64,000 nt of DNA from JAJXXT01 sp963764465 (GCA_963764465.1 CAVXSO010000006.1:434001-498000); one strand, 5' to 3'. Shown: positions 1-8,796, counted from the first letter of the stretch. Notes: generated by a model not told the origin, from the letters alone. Made by a program: numbers and translations.

Positions 1-88
1 CGCGCTTGGGTGCTGCCTCGGTCTGCTGGGCGGTCGCGACCGCGAGGTCCTTGAGGTCGGCGAGCGTACGAGTTTGGGATGCGGACAT
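1..88 (-). CDS. rpsI: 30S ribosomal protein S9, N-terminal part (runs off the window)
   Basis: The reverse strand reads MSASQTRTLADLKDLAV and stays open to the window edge; only about 29 residues are visible. The ATG lies 3 bases after the rplM stop, the almost universal L13-S9 arrangement. S9 sits in the small-subunit head, with its C-terminal tail reaching the P-site tRNA; that part is outside the window. The identification rests mainly on position behind rplM, because the N-terminus of alphaproteobacterial S9 is variable. Confidence 0.85.
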   Translation of the reverse strand, partial: MSASQTRTLADLKDLAVATAQQTEAAPKR

Positions 89-91
89 GCG

Positions 92-556
92 TCAGCCCCT
101 CCGGTTCTTGCGGTTCATGGCCGCGATATCGAGCGGCTGCGGCGTCTGGCCCGCATGCGGGTGCTCGGCGCCGACATAGACGTGCAGGTGCTTCATCTGC
201 CTGCGCTGCAGCGGCCCGCGGGTGATCATCCGCTCCACCGCCTTCTCGATCACCTGCTCCGGGTGCTTGCCGCGCAGCCGCTCGGCAACGGACGCGCCCT
301 TGATCCCGCCAGGATAGCCGGTGTGCCAGTAGAACACGGACTGCTCGGCCTTGCGGCCGGTCACCTGCACCTTCTCGGCGTTGACGATCACGATCTCGTC
401 GCCGCAATCGACATGCGGCGTGAACTGCGGCTTGTGCTTGCCGCGCAGCCGGTTGGCGACGATGGTCGCGAGCCGGCCGAGCACCAGCCCGTCGGCATCG
501 ATCAGCACCCAGTCGCGCTTGACCTCGGCGGGCTTCAGCGAGGCGGTCGTTTTCAT
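92..556 (-). CDS. rplM: 50S ribosomal protein L13
   Basis: A 154-residue protein beginning MKTTASLKPAEVKRDW, with the L13 hallmarks LVLGRLATIVANRLRGK, the HVDCGD segment and the GGIKG/ERLRGKHPE region. L13 is an early-assembly protein of the large subunit. The length matches alphaproteobacterial L13 (about 154). I chose the ATG at 556 because translation upstream of it loses family similarity. It is the first gene of the rplM-rpsI operon; no strong Shine-Dalgarno is visible. Confidence 0.97.
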   Translation of the reverse strand: MKTTASLKPAEVKRDWVLIDADGLVLGRLATIVANRLRGKHKPQFTPHVDCGDEIVIVNAEKVQVTGRKAEQSVFYWHTGYPGGIKGASVAERLRGKHPEQVIEKAVERMITRGPLQRRQMKHLHVYVGAEHPHAGQTPQPLDIAAMNRKNRRG

Positions 557-647
557 CGGCACGATCCCATTCAAATCGGCGCGGCTTATGGTCGGGAACC
601 GCCGCCGCGTCAAGACTTTCCGGATGCGGTAACACGATACCGCAGAT

Positions 648-1283
648 CTAGAAGCCCCAACCCTGCCGCACCCCATCCAGCACCAGCTGCGCGGCCAGCC
701 CCGCCAGCAGCACCCCAAGCACCCGCCCGATCACGTTCGCCCCAGCCTCGCCCAGCAGCCGCGCCACGTGCCGCGCCATGAGCAGCGTCACCAGCGTTGC
801 CGCCAGCACCAGGACCAGCGCCAGCTCGATTGCGCCGATCGCCAGCGCGTTCCCGGCCGCGCGCGCGTGCAGCAACACCATCGTCGTCATCGCCCCTGGC
901 CCCGCGAGGAACGGGATCGCCAGCGGAAACACCGCGATGTCCTGCTCGCTTTCGGCGGCGGCGCGCTCCTCGCTGGTCGCGCGCAGCGCGCCCTTCGCCA
1001 TCACCATGTCGGCCGCGGTCAGGAACAGCAGAGCTCCACCCGCCGCCTTCATCGCCGCGAGCGAGATGCCAAGCCGCGACAGCAGCAACTCGCCCCCGAC
1101 GCCGAACAGCGCGAGCACCAGAAACGCCACGAGACAGGCCCGCCGTGCCTGGCTCGCCCGCTCCGCCGGCGTATCCTTCGGCGTCAGCGCGATGAACAGC
1201 ACCGCCGTCCCCGCGGGATCAATGATCACCGCAAGGGCGACGAGCGCGTAGAGGAAAAGGTCGATCGCCTGGCTCACGCCCAA
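648..1283 (-). CDS. MarC family integral membrane protein
   Basis: A 211-residue, highly hydrophobic protein with about six membrane segments. The early VIIDPAGTAVLFIALTP segment matches the MarC/UPF0056 signature (NPIG/DPxG in TM1), and a related half-repeat FLAGPGAMTTMVLL occurs after the middle. MarC proteins lie in the inner membrane; their function is unknown, and the old link to multiple antibiotic resistance was withdrawn. The start is uncertain: TTG at 1283 or GTG at 1277. It lies 35 bases downstream of the ABC permease gene and could share its transcript. Confidence 0.85.
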   Translation of the reverse strand: MGVSQAIDLFLYALVALAVIIDPAGTAVLFIALTPKDTPAERASQARRACLVAFLVLALFGVGGELLLSRLGISLAAMKAAGGALLFLTAADMVMAKGALRATSEERAAAESEQDIAVFPLAIPFLAGPGAMTTMVLLHARAAGNALAIGAIELALVLVLAATLVTLLMARHVARLLGEAGANVIGRVLGVLLAGLAAQLVLDGVRQGWGF

Positions 1284-1318
1284 GCGCTTAGCAACCCGCC
1301 CTACCCTTTGGCCAGGAC

Positions 1319-1984
1319 CTACCCCTTCGCCAGCCGCCGCTCATAGGCCTGCGCCAGCAGCGTCGTCGGGAACAGCAGCGCGAAATAGATCAGCGCCACC
1401 GTCGTATAGACCTCGAGCGGGCGATATGTGTCCGCGGTGATCAGCTGCCCCTGGTAGAGCAGGTCCGGCACCGCGATGGTCGAGACCAGCGACGTGTTCT
1501 TCAGCTGGATGATCGACTGGTTCATGAACGGCGGGATCATCCGCCGCACCGCCTGCGGCAAGATCACCCGCCGCATCATCGTCCAGCGCGAGAGCCCCAG
1601 CGCGCGGGACGCATCCCACTGCCCGCGCTCGATCGACAATACGCCGCCGCGGAAGATCTCCGCGTAGAACGCCCCGGTATAAAGGGCGAGCACCAGCATC
1701 GCCGCCACCGTCGCCGGGATCTGCAGCCCCGCCAGCACCGGCAGTGCGTAGTAGAACCAGATGATCAGCACCAGCAGCGGCATACATCGGAAGAATTCGG
1801 TGACGGCCACCAGCGGGATATCGAGCAGCCGCGAGCGCGAGAGCCGCGCGAGCCCGACCACCAGCCCGAGCACGAGCCCCAGCCCGATCGAGCCGAAGGT
1901 GTAGACCAGCGTCACCTCCGTGCCCTTCACCAGAAGCGCCTCGTAGTGCGGGATGACGCTGAAGTCCCAGTGATAGATCGCCAT
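1319..1984 (-). CDS. Amino-acid ABC transporter permease (His/Glu/Gln/Arg-type)
   Basis: A 221-residue permease starting MAIYHWDFSVIPHYEALLVKG, the usual beginning of the HEQRo/PAAT family of polar amino-acid permeases. It has about five membrane segments and the cytoplasmic EAA loop ASRALGLSRWTMMRRVILPQA, which contacts the ATPase. The open frame continues far upstream, but that part is the shadow of the binding-protein gene in another frame, so the ATG at 1984 is preferred. It follows the binding-protein gene by 38 bases. No ATPase or second permease lies nearby, so those parts must be encoded elsewhere. Confidence 0.9.
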   Translation of the reverse strand: MAIYHWDFSVIPHYEALLVKGTEVTLVYTFGSIGLGLVLGLVVGLARLSRSRLLDIPLVAVTEFFRCMPLLVLIIWFYYALPVLAGLQIPATVAAMLVLALYTGAFYAEIFRGGVLSIERGQWDASRALGLSRWTMMRRVILPQAVRRMIPPFMNQSIIQLKNTSLVSTIAVPDLLYQGQLITADTYRPLEVYTTVALIYFALLFPTTLLAQAYERRLAKG

Positions 1985-2022
1985 GGCGGCAGGCGGCCGG
2001 CCGAAGCCGGCCGCCCGGGATC

Positions 2023-2877
2023 TCAGAAGGTCAGCTCGGCGGGGATCGCTTCCGGCTTGGCGCCGCCGGCGATCAGCCCCTTGATCATCCACTCGCGGAT
2101 GTTGCCCAGGCCCCGGTTGTAGTCGAGCCAGGCATTCACCACCTCGACCCAGCGCGTATCCGGCTCGCGCTGCACGCCGAGGTTGCTCGGCAGCGCCACG
2201 AACGGATCGTTGAGGATGTGATACGTCCCCAGCGACGCGTTCTTGCCCAGGGCCGCAATCCCCAGCATGGCCGCGAGGATGATCACGTCCACCTTCCCGG
2301 TCTGCAACGCCAGCAGCGCGTCGGGCTCTTCCTTGAACGCGGTGATCTGCGCCGTCGGGCAGTAGCGCCGCGCCAGCACCTCGTGCAGCGAGCCGATGTC
2401 GCAGGAAATGCGCACATCGGGCTTGTTCAGCGCCGCCCATGTCCACGCCCCGGGATTGAACCCGGCGCGCGCGATGCAGCCGAAGGGATGGATGATCATC
2501 GGGTGCGCGAAGGTGATCGAAAGGGCACGTTGCGGCGTCGGGTTCAGCGCGAACGCCAGGTCGATCTTGTTCGCCTGCAGGTCGAGCACCGCGTTGCCCC
2601 AGGTCGTCTCGACAAAGACCACTTTGGCGTCGAACACCTTGGCGAAATCGACGGCCATGGCGATCGCCGCGCCGGACCACGCGCCGGTCGCGATATCCTT
2701 GATGAAGTAGGGCGATGCCCCCGGCACCACGCCGATGCGCAGCGTCTTCGAGCCACGCACGCGCTCGAACGTGCTCTCGGCGTTGTCCGCCTTCGCCGCC
2801 CCGGCGCCGGCCAGCAGGAACGCGCCGGCGGTCGCGATCGATGCCGCCGCCAGGCCGCGGCGAGATGCTTCGGTCAT
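2023..2877 (-). CDS. Periplasmic amino-acid-binding protein of an ABC transporter
   Basis: A 284-residue secreted protein. MTEASRRGLAAASIATAGAF followed by LLAGAGAAKADN gives an n-region with RR, a hydrophobic core and an Ala-x-Ala cleavage site near residue 32. The mature part has the family 3 solute-binding fold: KTLRIGVVPGASPYF, then a central DLAFALNPTPQRALSITFAHP region typical of polar amino-acid receptors. The ATG at 2877 has GGGGGA just upstream. It is the first gene of the receptor-permease pair. The ligand cannot be read from the sequence. Confidence 0.9.
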   Translation of the reverse strand: MTEASRRGLAAASIATAGAFLLAGAGAAKADNAESTFERVRGSKTLRIGVVPGASPYFIKDIATGAWSGAAIAMAVDFAKVFDAKVVFVETTWGNAVLDLQANKIDLAFALNPTPQRALSITFAHPMIIHPFGCIARAGFNPGAWTWAALNKPDVRISCDIGSLHEVLARRYCPTAQITAFKEEPDALLALQTGKVDVIILAAMLGIAALGKNASLGTYHILNDPFVALPSNLGVQREPDTRWVEVVNAWLDYNRGLGNIREWMIKGLIAGGAKPEAIPAELTF

Positions 2878-3021
2878 GATGGTCCCCCAGATGTTACCCG
2901 TGTGCTGTTGCCAAGATAAGCACGCCTCGCCGCGCGATCGGAAGCAATCTCGGCGGCGAACGCCGACCGCGCCGGGCAACGCCAGGCGTGATCGCTGACC
3001 GGCACCCATTTCGTGCGCCGA

Positions 3022-4281
3022 TCACACCTCCTCCGGCGGGCGCACACGGCGGAACGATGCCAGCAGCGCAAGGTCGTAGACGGCCTTGAGCGCGCCGCCG
3101 AGAAGCAGCGGCCAGCCAAAGCCCGAGGCGAAGAGCGGCCCGGCGAGCGAGGGCGCCATCGCGGCGGCAAGGCTGCGCGGCACCGCCGTGGCGCTCGCCG
3201 CCGCCGCCCGTTCCGCCGGCGTGACCACCGCCATGACGTAGGAGGAGCGCGTCGGCACATCCATCTGCGACAGCGCGCTGCGCAGCAGCCACAGCGCCAC
3301 CACGCCAGCCGGGCTGGAAACGAACGGGATCGCCATCACCGCGAGGTTGGAGGGCAGGTGCGTCCAGACCATCGTGTTGATCAGCCCGATGCGCCGCGCC
3401 AGAGGCACCGCCAGCAGGTACGAAAAAGCCGCCAGCAGCCCCGACCAGAAGAACACGGACGAGGTCGCGGCAAGCGACAGCCCGACATGGCGCAGCAGCC
3501 ACAGCGCCAGCAGCGACTGCACGAACAGCCCGCCGCCAAACGCATCGACCGAGAACAGCGCCGCCAGCCCCCAGACCCGTCGCCGCGACGGGCCGAGCGG
3601 CGCCGCCGCCGTGTCCGCGCCGGCGCCATTGGCGCCGATGCCCGCATAGATCGCCGCCGCGCCTATGCCGATCGCGGCGTACAGCAGAAACATCGCGCGC
3701 ATCACGGCCAGCGGCGCCACCCCGTAACGTTGCGCCACGAGTTGCGGCACCGCGGCCAGCAGCGAGCCAACCGCGGCGAGCAGCGATCCAGCGAGGCTGT
3801 AGCGCGCGAACAGCGCGGTGCGATCGTGATCGGCAACCGAAACGGCAAGCCTTGCATGCTCCACCGGCACAAAGCCGCTGACATCGCCCGCGAACGGGTT
3901 GAGCGTGCCGGCGAAGGCAACCAGCAGCAACGGGAAGAAACCGTCGAACCAGGCGAAGCCGAGCCCGGTCGCCGCCATCAGCACGCCCAGCCCCATCAGC
4001 GCGCCCCGCGCCCCGAACCGTGCGACCACGCGCGGCGCCGCGAGCGTCAGTACCGCCGAGCCAAGCAGGGTCGCCGTCGACAGCGCGCCCACTTCCGCCG
4101 CTCCGCCGCCGCGCGCCAGGATCGAGGCCGGCAGCAGGATCGCGGCAAATCCGTCGGCAATCGCGCGCAGGCCGCGCACCAGCACGACGCGCCGCGCATC
4201 CGCCCCGGCGCTCTCGGGAAAGAGTCGCGCGAGCGTCCTCAGCTTCCCACCTTCAACGGCGCCACCAATCCCCTCAGGCAC
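3022..4281 (-). CDS. MFS transporter, 12-TM type
   Basis: A 419-residue hydrophobic protein with a duplicated six-helix pattern, a central polar loop (about residues 200-225, PLGPSRRRVWG) and the MFS-like segments ARFGARGALMGLGVLMA and ARRIGLINTMVWTHLPSNL. The substrate is unknown. Its start overlaps the end of aspartate dehydrogenase by about 43 bases in another frame, so it is probably co-transcribed with that gene. An internal start is possible, because the first 25 residues are polar. Confidence 0.85.
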   Translation of the reverse strand: MPEGIGGAVEGGKLRTLARLFPESAGADARRVVLVRGLRAIADGFAAILLPASILARGGGAAEVGALSTATLLGSAVLTLAAPRVVARFGARGALMGLGVLMAATGLGFAWFDGFFPLLLVAFAGTLNPFAGDVSGFVPVEHARLAVSVADHDRTALFARYSLAGSLLAAVGSLLAAVPQLVAQRYGVAPLAVMRAMFLLYAAIGIGAAAIYAGIGANGAGADTAAAPLGPSRRRVWGLAALFSVDAFGGGLFVQSLLALWLLRHVGLSLAATSSVFFWSGLLAAFSYLLAVPLARRIGLINTMVWTHLPSNLAVMAIPFVSSPAGVVALWLLRSALSQMDVPTRSSYVMAVVTPAERAAAASATAVPRSLAAAMAPSLAGPLFASGFGWPLLLGGALKAVYDLALLASFRRVRPPEEV

Positions 4282-5054
4282 GCCAGCAGCGACAGCGGCG
4301 TCAGCCTGCCGGTGCGCGGGTTCTCCTCGCTCGGCACGCCCTCGATCGTCATGGTGAAGCGCGCCGCCGCGCTCTCCACGCGGATCGTATGGATGTTCCG
4401 GCTCACTCCCGGGTCGGCGATGATACGCACGCTCGTGCGCTCCGGCCCGATCCCCGCCAGCGCCAGCGCCGCCGCGACGTTGACGTTCGCTGGAAACCCC
4501 GAAGCCGCCTCGCGCGCATTGCCCTCGAAGATCACCGTCTCGCCCATGATGCCGGCCAGCGACACGCCGCGCTGAACCAGGTACGGCGCCCCCTCCAGCC
4601 CGCCCGGTGGCTTGCGAGTCTCGATGGTGATGCTGGAAACCTCGCCCTCCGCCGCAGCCCGCACCGCGTCGAGCCCGAGGATGGCGCCGGTCGGCACCAC
4701 GATGCGCGCGCCCGTCGCCCGCGCCCGCTCCACCAGGTGCATGCGCGGCAGCAGCGCGCCGACGGAGGCCGGCACCAGGATGCGCCCCGCCTCGATCGCC
4801 GCCCCGGCGATGGCATCGAACACCGCGGCCGGTGCCGCCTCCACCACGATGTCCGCCTCGGCCAGTTCTGCCGGCGAAACCACCGCGGGCGGGCTGCGAA
4901 ACCCCGCCACCCGGGTCACGGCGCGCGCCCGGTCCGCGGCACTCACCGCCACCAGCCGCAAACCCTCGACCCCGGCATCGAGCCGCCGCGCCAGCGGCAA
5001 CCCGATCGCGCCAAGCCCCGCGATCGCAACCGTGCTGGGCGCCACCGTCCTCAA
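4239..5054 (-). CDS. nadX: Aspartate dehydrogenase (NadX type)
   Basis: A 271-residue protein with an N-terminal Rossmann motif (VAIAGLGAIGLPLARRL), the VEAAP segment, the conserved GAILGLDAVRAAAEG motif and a C-terminal VSRNIHTIRVES stretch holding the catalytic histidine of the family. L-aspartate dehydrogenase (EC 1.4.1.21) deaminates aspartate to iminoaspartate/oxaloacetate with NAD(P) and can replace NadB in NAD synthesis. No nadA or nadC is nearby. The first codon may be TTG at 5054 or GTG at 5045; the GTG is preceded by GAGGAC. The gene starts 26 bases after tRNA-His on the same strand. Confidence 0.88.
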   Translation of the reverse strand: MRTVAPSTVAIAGLGAIGLPLARRLDAGVEGLRLVAVSAADRARAVTRVAGFRSPPAVVSPAELAEADIVVEAAPAAVFDAIAGAAIEAGRILVPASVGALLPRMHLVERARATGARIVVPTGAILGLDAVRAAAEGEVSSITIETRKPPGGLEGAPYLVQRGVSLAGIMGETVIFEGNAREAASGFPANVNVAAALALAGIGPERTSVRIIADPGVSRNIHTIRVESAAARFTMTIEGVPSEENPRTGRLTPLSLLACLRGLVAPLKVGS

Positions 5055-5079
5055 GACCGAATTGTCCGGGGAATTACCC

Positions 5080-5156
5080 TGGGGCGAACGATGGGGCTCG
5101 AACCCACGACATCCAAGACCACAACCTGGCGCTCTACCAGCTGAGCTACGTCCGCC
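5080..5156 (-). tRNA. tRNA-His (GTG)
   Basis: The reverse strand folds into a cloverleaf. The acceptor arm GCGGACG pairs with CGTTCGC (one G-U), the D-arm contains TAGCTCAG and GGTAGAGC, the anticodon stem is CCAGG/CTTGG with loop TTGTGGT, and the T-arm contains GGTTCGAGCCC. The anticodon is GTG. An extra 5' G (position -1, base 5156) faces a C discriminator, and CCA is encoded at 5082-5080. The genomic G-1 is the histidine identity element; some alphaproteobacterial groups have lost it. Confidence 0.96.
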
Positions 5157-5172
5157 ACAGGGAAGCGGGCTC

Positions 5173-6402
5173 CTACGCCGAACGCGCGGCCGGCGTCAAT
5201 TCACCCCCCGCGCTGCGGGCATCGGCAAGCCAGGCGCGCAGCCGCCCGAGCGCTTCGCCAAGCACCTCCTCGCGCTTGCAGAAGGCAAAGCGCGCGTAGT
5301 GCCGCGGAATGTCCGCGCCTCCTTCGAGGTCGTAGAACGCCGAGACCGGAATCGCCGCCACGCGCGCGTGCTCGGTGATGTGGCGGCAGAACGCCGCGTC
5401 GTCGCCGGCGAATTCCCCCCTCAGCCCGAGCCCGGAAAAATCGGCGCTCACGAAGTAGCTCCCCTGCGTCGGCAGCACCTTGAACCCCAGCTCCGCGAGC
5501 CCGGCCGAGAGCAGGTCGCGCTTCGTCTGCAGGTCGCCGGCGAGCGCCCCGAAATACGCATCCTCCTTCGCCAGCCCCACCGCCACCGCGCGCTGCAGGT
5601 TGGGCGGCGTGGTGAAGGTCAGGTTCTGGTGCGCGCGCCCCACGTTGCCGGAGAGCGACGCATCGCAGGTGATGTAGCCCACCTTCCACCCCGTCAGCGC
5701 GAAGGTCTTCCCCGCGCTGCCGATGCGCACACATCGCTCGCGCATCCCCGGCAGCGACATCAGCGGAATATGCCGCCACCCGTCGAAGGTCAGGTGCTCG
5801 TAGACCTCGTCGCACACGGCATAGGCATCGTGGCGCTGCAGCAGGTCGGCGATGAACGCAAGCTCGGCGGCGGTGAACACCTTGCCCGTCGGGTTCATCG
5901 GCGTGTTGAGCAGGATCGCCTTGGTTTTTGGCCCGAACGCGGCGGCAAGCTCCGCGCGCGGCAGTTCCCAGCGCGGCGGCGCGAGCCGCACCAGCTTCGG
6001 TACCGCGCCCAGCAGGCGCACCACCGGCAGGTAGGTGTCGTAGAGCGGCTCGATCAGCACCACCTCGTCGCCGGGGTTGAGCAGTGCCATCAGGCAGGCG
6101 GTGATCGCCTCCGTCGCACCCGAGGTCACGATCACCTCCCGGTCGGGATCGGCCTCGAGCCCCCAGAAGCGCCCGTTCGCCGCCGCCACCGCCTGGCGCA
6201 GTTCCGGCACGCCGGTCAGCGGCGGGTACTGGTTGCGCCCGTCCTTCAGCGCCGCGGCCGCGGCCTCCACCACGTCGCGCGGGCCTTCCGTGTCCGGGAA
6301 ACCCTGGCCAAGATTGATCGCCTGGTGCTTCACGGCCAGCGCCGACATCACGGTGAAGATGGTCGTGCCGATACCGCCGAGCAGGGTGTTGGTTGGCTTC
6401 AC
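5173..6402 (-). CDS. PLP-dependent aminotransferase class I/II (KAT/methionine aminotransferase-like)
   Basis: A 409-residue fold-type I enzyme. Seen in order: INLGQGFPDTEGP, the substrate and cofactor region TSGATEAI, LLNTPMNPTGKVF, AVCDEVYEHLTFDG, and the PLP-lysine motif GSAGKTFALTGWKVGY. The pattern resembles kynurenine/glutamine transaminase K and YbdL methionine aminotransferase. The substrate is not certain. I chose the GTG at 6402 because GAGGAG lies 7-8 bases upstream and the family normally starts at this level; the frame stays open to 6498. It is divergent from glnB. Confidence 0.9.
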   Translation of the reverse strand: MKPTNTLLGGIGTTIFTVMSALAVKHQAINLGQGFPDTEGPRDVVEAAAAALKDGRNQYPPLTGVPELRQAVAAANGRFWGLEADPDREVIVTSGATEAITACLMALLNPGDEVVLIEPLYDTYLPVVRLLGAVPKLVRLAPPRWELPRAELAAAFGPKTKAILLNTPMNPTGKVFTAAELAFIADLLQRHDAYAVCDEVYEHLTFDGWRHIPLMSLPGMRERCVRIGSAGKTFALTGWKVGYITCDASLSGNVGRAHQNLTFTTPPNLQRAVAVGLAKEDAYFGALAGDLQTKRDLLSAGLAELGFKVLPTQGSYFVSADFSGLGLRGEFAGDDAAFCRHITEHARVAAIPVSAFYDLEGGADIPRHYARFAFCKREEVLGEALGRLRAWLADARSAGGELTPAARSA

Positions 6403-6736
6403 GGGAGGCTCCTCTCCGCGCGGGGAGCGCGGCTGCCGAATTGCGGAGCCGTTATCATGGAGATCGCGGCCCGCGGACGCAAACCCGTGATGCCGCAATC
6501 CTCATCAGACCATCCCGGCGAAGCCCGTCCGCCGCTGCCCGGATTTGAGGCAGCACCGCCCAAGCACCGTCCAACGGACGGACCCGGCGGGCGCTGAAAA
6601 ACTGGTCACGGTCAGTCTTGCGCCCCGCGTTGCCGCGTGGCACGCGACATGCAAACCTTTTTCGCCGCTCGCCCGCCCAAGGGTTCGCGGCTTTCCGCAA
6701 CGATGGGAGGGGTCCGGTTCGCCGGGCCGTGCGCGC
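6403..6736. other. Divergent intergenic region, aminotransferase / glnB
   Basis: This 334-base stretch contains no supported gene. It holds the sigma-54 promoter for glnB (6638-6653) and an upstream inverted repeat CCGTCC-AAC-GGACGG at 6567-6581, about 60-70 bases before the promoter, where an enhancer-binding protein could sit. The inverted repeat does not clearly match the NtrC consensus. Confidence 0.5.
6638..6653 (+). promoter_or_regulatory. Sigma-54 (RpoN) promoter of glnB-glnA
   Basis: The sequence TGGCACGCGACATGCA matches the -24/-12 consensus TGGCACG-N4-TTGCA in all but one base. The GG (6639-6640) and GC (6651-6652) doublets are exactly 12 bases apart, the spacing sigma-54 requires. 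Transcription should begin near 6664, about 73 bases before the glnB ATG. Sigma-54/NtrC control of glnB-glnA is established in related Alphaproteobacteria such as Azospirillum and Rhodospirillum; its operation here is inferred. Confidence 0.8.
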
Positions 6737-7075
6737 ATGAAGAAGATCGAGGCGGTCATCAAGCCGTTCAAACTGGACGAGGTGAAGGAGGCGCTGCACG
6801 AGGTCGGCTTGCAGGGGATCACGGTGGTCGAGGCCAAGGGGTTCGGACGGCAGAAAGGCCATACCGAGCTCTATCGCGGCGCCGAATACGTCGTGGATTT
6901 CCTGCCCAAGGTGAAGATCGAGGTCGTCTGCGACGACGACATCGTGGACCGTGCGGTCGAGGCGATCATCGCCGCGGCGCGCACCGGGCGGATCGGCGAC
7001 GGCAAGATCTTCGTCTCGTCCGTCGAGGAAGTGGTGCGGATCCGCACCGGCGAACGCGGCCACGATGCCATCTGA
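6737..7075 (+). CDS. glnB: Nitrogen regulatory protein P-II
   Basis: A 112-residue protein, the standard PII length. It begins MKKIEAVIKPFKLDEVKEAL, carries the T-loop with the uridylylated Tyr51 in YRGAEYVVDF, and has the C-terminal signature region TGRIGDGKIFVSSVEEVVRIRTGE. PII is the cytoplasmic trimeric sensor of 2-oxoglutarate, ATP/ADP and, through GlnD, glutamine; it controls NtrB and the adenylyltransferase GlnE. Linkage to glnA and a sigma-54 promoter identify it as GlnB rather than the amtB-linked GlnK. Confidence 0.97.
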   Translation: MKKIEAVIKPFKLDEVKEALHEVGLQGITVVEAKGFGRQKGHTELYRGAEYVVDFLPKVKIEVVCDDDIVDRAVEAIIAAARTGRIGDGKIFVSSVEEVVRIRTGERGHDAI

Positions 7076-7296
7076 CCAGGCGCGACCCGAGTGGTCATGA
7101 TCGGGCACCGAGCCAGCTGATGCCAACAAGCCCAGATAATCCCGCCGCCACGCCGCGCGGCTCGCACGGATAAACCGGCCCGATGCCGCGTCGTGCGGCG
7201 TCGGGATATTGACCAGGCCGCCGCGAACCGGCACCCCCCGGCGCGCGACCGACAACGCCCAACAACGACCCAAACAGCTAACGACGAGGAGCACTC

Positions 7297-8751
7297 ATGG
7301 CGAAGAAGCCCGCAGCCGCCCCGGCCAAGTCCGGAGCCGGGAAATCCCCGGTGGACAAGGTCCTGGCGATGATCAAGGAGAACGCGGTCGAGTATGTCGA
7401 CCTGCGCTTCACCGACCCCCGCGGCAAGTGGCAGCACACCGCCCAGCACGTCTCGACCATCGACGCCGACACCTTCGTGGACGGCATCATGTTCGACGGT
7501 TCCTCCATCGCCGGCTGGAAGGCGATCAACGAGTCCGACATGATCCTGATGCCGGACCCGCTGAACGCCTGCATGGACCCGTTCTCGGCGAAGCCGCAGC
7601 TCGTGCTGTTCTGCGACATCGTCGAGCCCTCCACCGGCCAGCCCTACGGCCGCGACCCGCGCAGCACGGCCAAGAAGGCCGAGGCCTACGTGAAGTCCTC
7701 GGGCATCGGCGATACCATCATGTTCGGGCCGGAGGCAGAGTTCTTCGTGTTCGACAGCGTGCGCTTCGGCACCGGCGGCAACTACGGCATGTACCAGCTC
7801 GACAGCATCGAGGGGCCGCAGGCGTCGGTGAAGGACTATCCGGAAGGCAACATGGGCCACCGCCCGGTGGTGAAGGGCGGCTACTTCCCGGTGCCGCCAG
7901 TCGACAGCGAGAGCGACCTGCGCGCCGAGATGCTCTCCACCATGGGCGAGATGGGCGTCATCATCGAGAAGCACCACCACGAGGTGGCGCAGTCCCAGCA
8001 CGAACTCGGCATGAAGTTCAACACGCTGGTCACGATGGCCGACCAGATGCAGATCTATAAATACTGCATCCACAACGTCGCCCACAGCTACGGCAAGACC
8101 GCGACCTTCATGCCGAAGCCGGTCTATGGCGACAACGGCAGCGGCATGCACTGCCACCAGTCGATCTGGAAGGCCGGCAAGCCGCTCTTCGCGGGTTCGG
8201 GCTACGCCGACCTCTCGGAGACCGCGCTTTACTACATCGGCGGCATCATCAAGCACGCCAAGGCGCTGAACGCGTTCACCAACCCCGCGACCAACAGCTA
8301 CAAGCGCCTCATCCCGGGCTTCGAGGCGCCGGTGCTGCTCGCCTACTCCGCGCGCAACCGTTCCGCCTCCTGCCGCATCCCCTACGCGACGAGCCCGAAG
8401 GCGAAGCGCGTCGAGGTGCGCTTCCCGGACGCGGCGGCCAACCCCTACCTCGCCTTCGCCGCGATGCTGATGGCCGGCCTCGATGGGATCAAGAACAAGA
8501 TCCATCCCGGCGACCCGATGGACAAGGACCTCTACGACCTGCCGCCGGAAGAGCTGAAGGGCATCCCCACCGTCTGTGGCTCGCTGCGCGAGGCGCTCGG
8601 CGCGCTGGAGGCGGATCACGCCTTCCTCCTCGCCGGCGATGTCTTCACCAAGGACCAGCTCGAGAGCTACATCGATCTCAAGTGGAGCGAGGTGTTCAAG
8701 TTCGAGCACACCCCGCACCCGGTCGAGTTCGAGATGTACTACTCCGTCTGA
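7297..8751 (+). CDS. glnA: Glutamine synthetase type I
   Basis: A 484-residue GSI subunit; the typical length is 468-470. The extra length is an N-terminal Ala/Lys-rich tail (about 15 residues, MAKKPAAAPAKSGAGK). Visible signatures are DGSSIAGWKAINESDM, FGPEAEFFVFD, the ATP-binding KPVYGDNGSGMHCHQS, and the adenylylation loop with Tyr413 in KDLYDLPPEE, marking the GlnE-regulated beta subtype. It makes glutamine from glutamate, ammonia and ATP as a dodecamer. GAGGAG precedes the ATG. The 221-base gap after glnB suggests joint transcription, possibly with a second promoter that I cannot identify. Confidence 0.97.
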   Translation: MAKKPAAAPAKSGAGKSPVDKVLAMIKENAVEYVDLRFTDPRGKWQHTAQHVSTIDADTFVDGIMFDGSSIAGWKAINESDMILMPDPLNACMDPFSAKPQLVLFCDIVEPSTGQPYGRDPRSTAKKAEAYVKSSGIGDTIMFGPEAEFFVFDSVRFGTGGNYGMYQLDSIEGPQASVKDYPEGNMGHRPVVKGGYFPVPPVDSESDLRAEMLSTMGEMGVIIEKHHHEVAQSQHELGMKFNTLVTMADQMQIYKYCIHNVAHSYGKTATFMPKPVYGDNGSGMHCHQSIWKAGKPLFAGSGYADLSETALYYIGGIIKHAKALNAFTNPATNSYKRLIPGFEAPVLLAYSARNRSASCRIPYATSPKAKRVEVRFPDAAANPYLAFAAMLMAGLDGIKNKIHPGDPMDKDLYDLPPEELKGIPTVCGSLREALGALEADHAFLLAGDVFTKDQLESYIDLKWSEVFKFEHTPHPVEFEMYYSV

Positions 8752-8758
8752 TCCGGTT

Positions 8759-8776
8759 GGCCGCCTTCGGGCGGCC
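8759..8776 (+). terminator. Hairpin after glnA (first of two)
   Basis: A perfect 7-bp stem GGCCGCC/GGCGGCC closed by a TTCG tetraloop, starting 8 bases after the glnA stop. There is no T-run directly after it, so it may act with the second hairpin or stabilise the mRNA 3' end. Confidence 0.55.
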
Positions 8777-8796
8777 CTCCCAGCCTGCCGCCTATC

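Noticed and set aside
1319..2680. A 453-codon frame extending the ABC permease far upstream
   Set aside because: The extra N-terminal part is Arg/Gly-rich and lies antisense-free in another frame of the binding-protein gene; it is a high-GC shadow.
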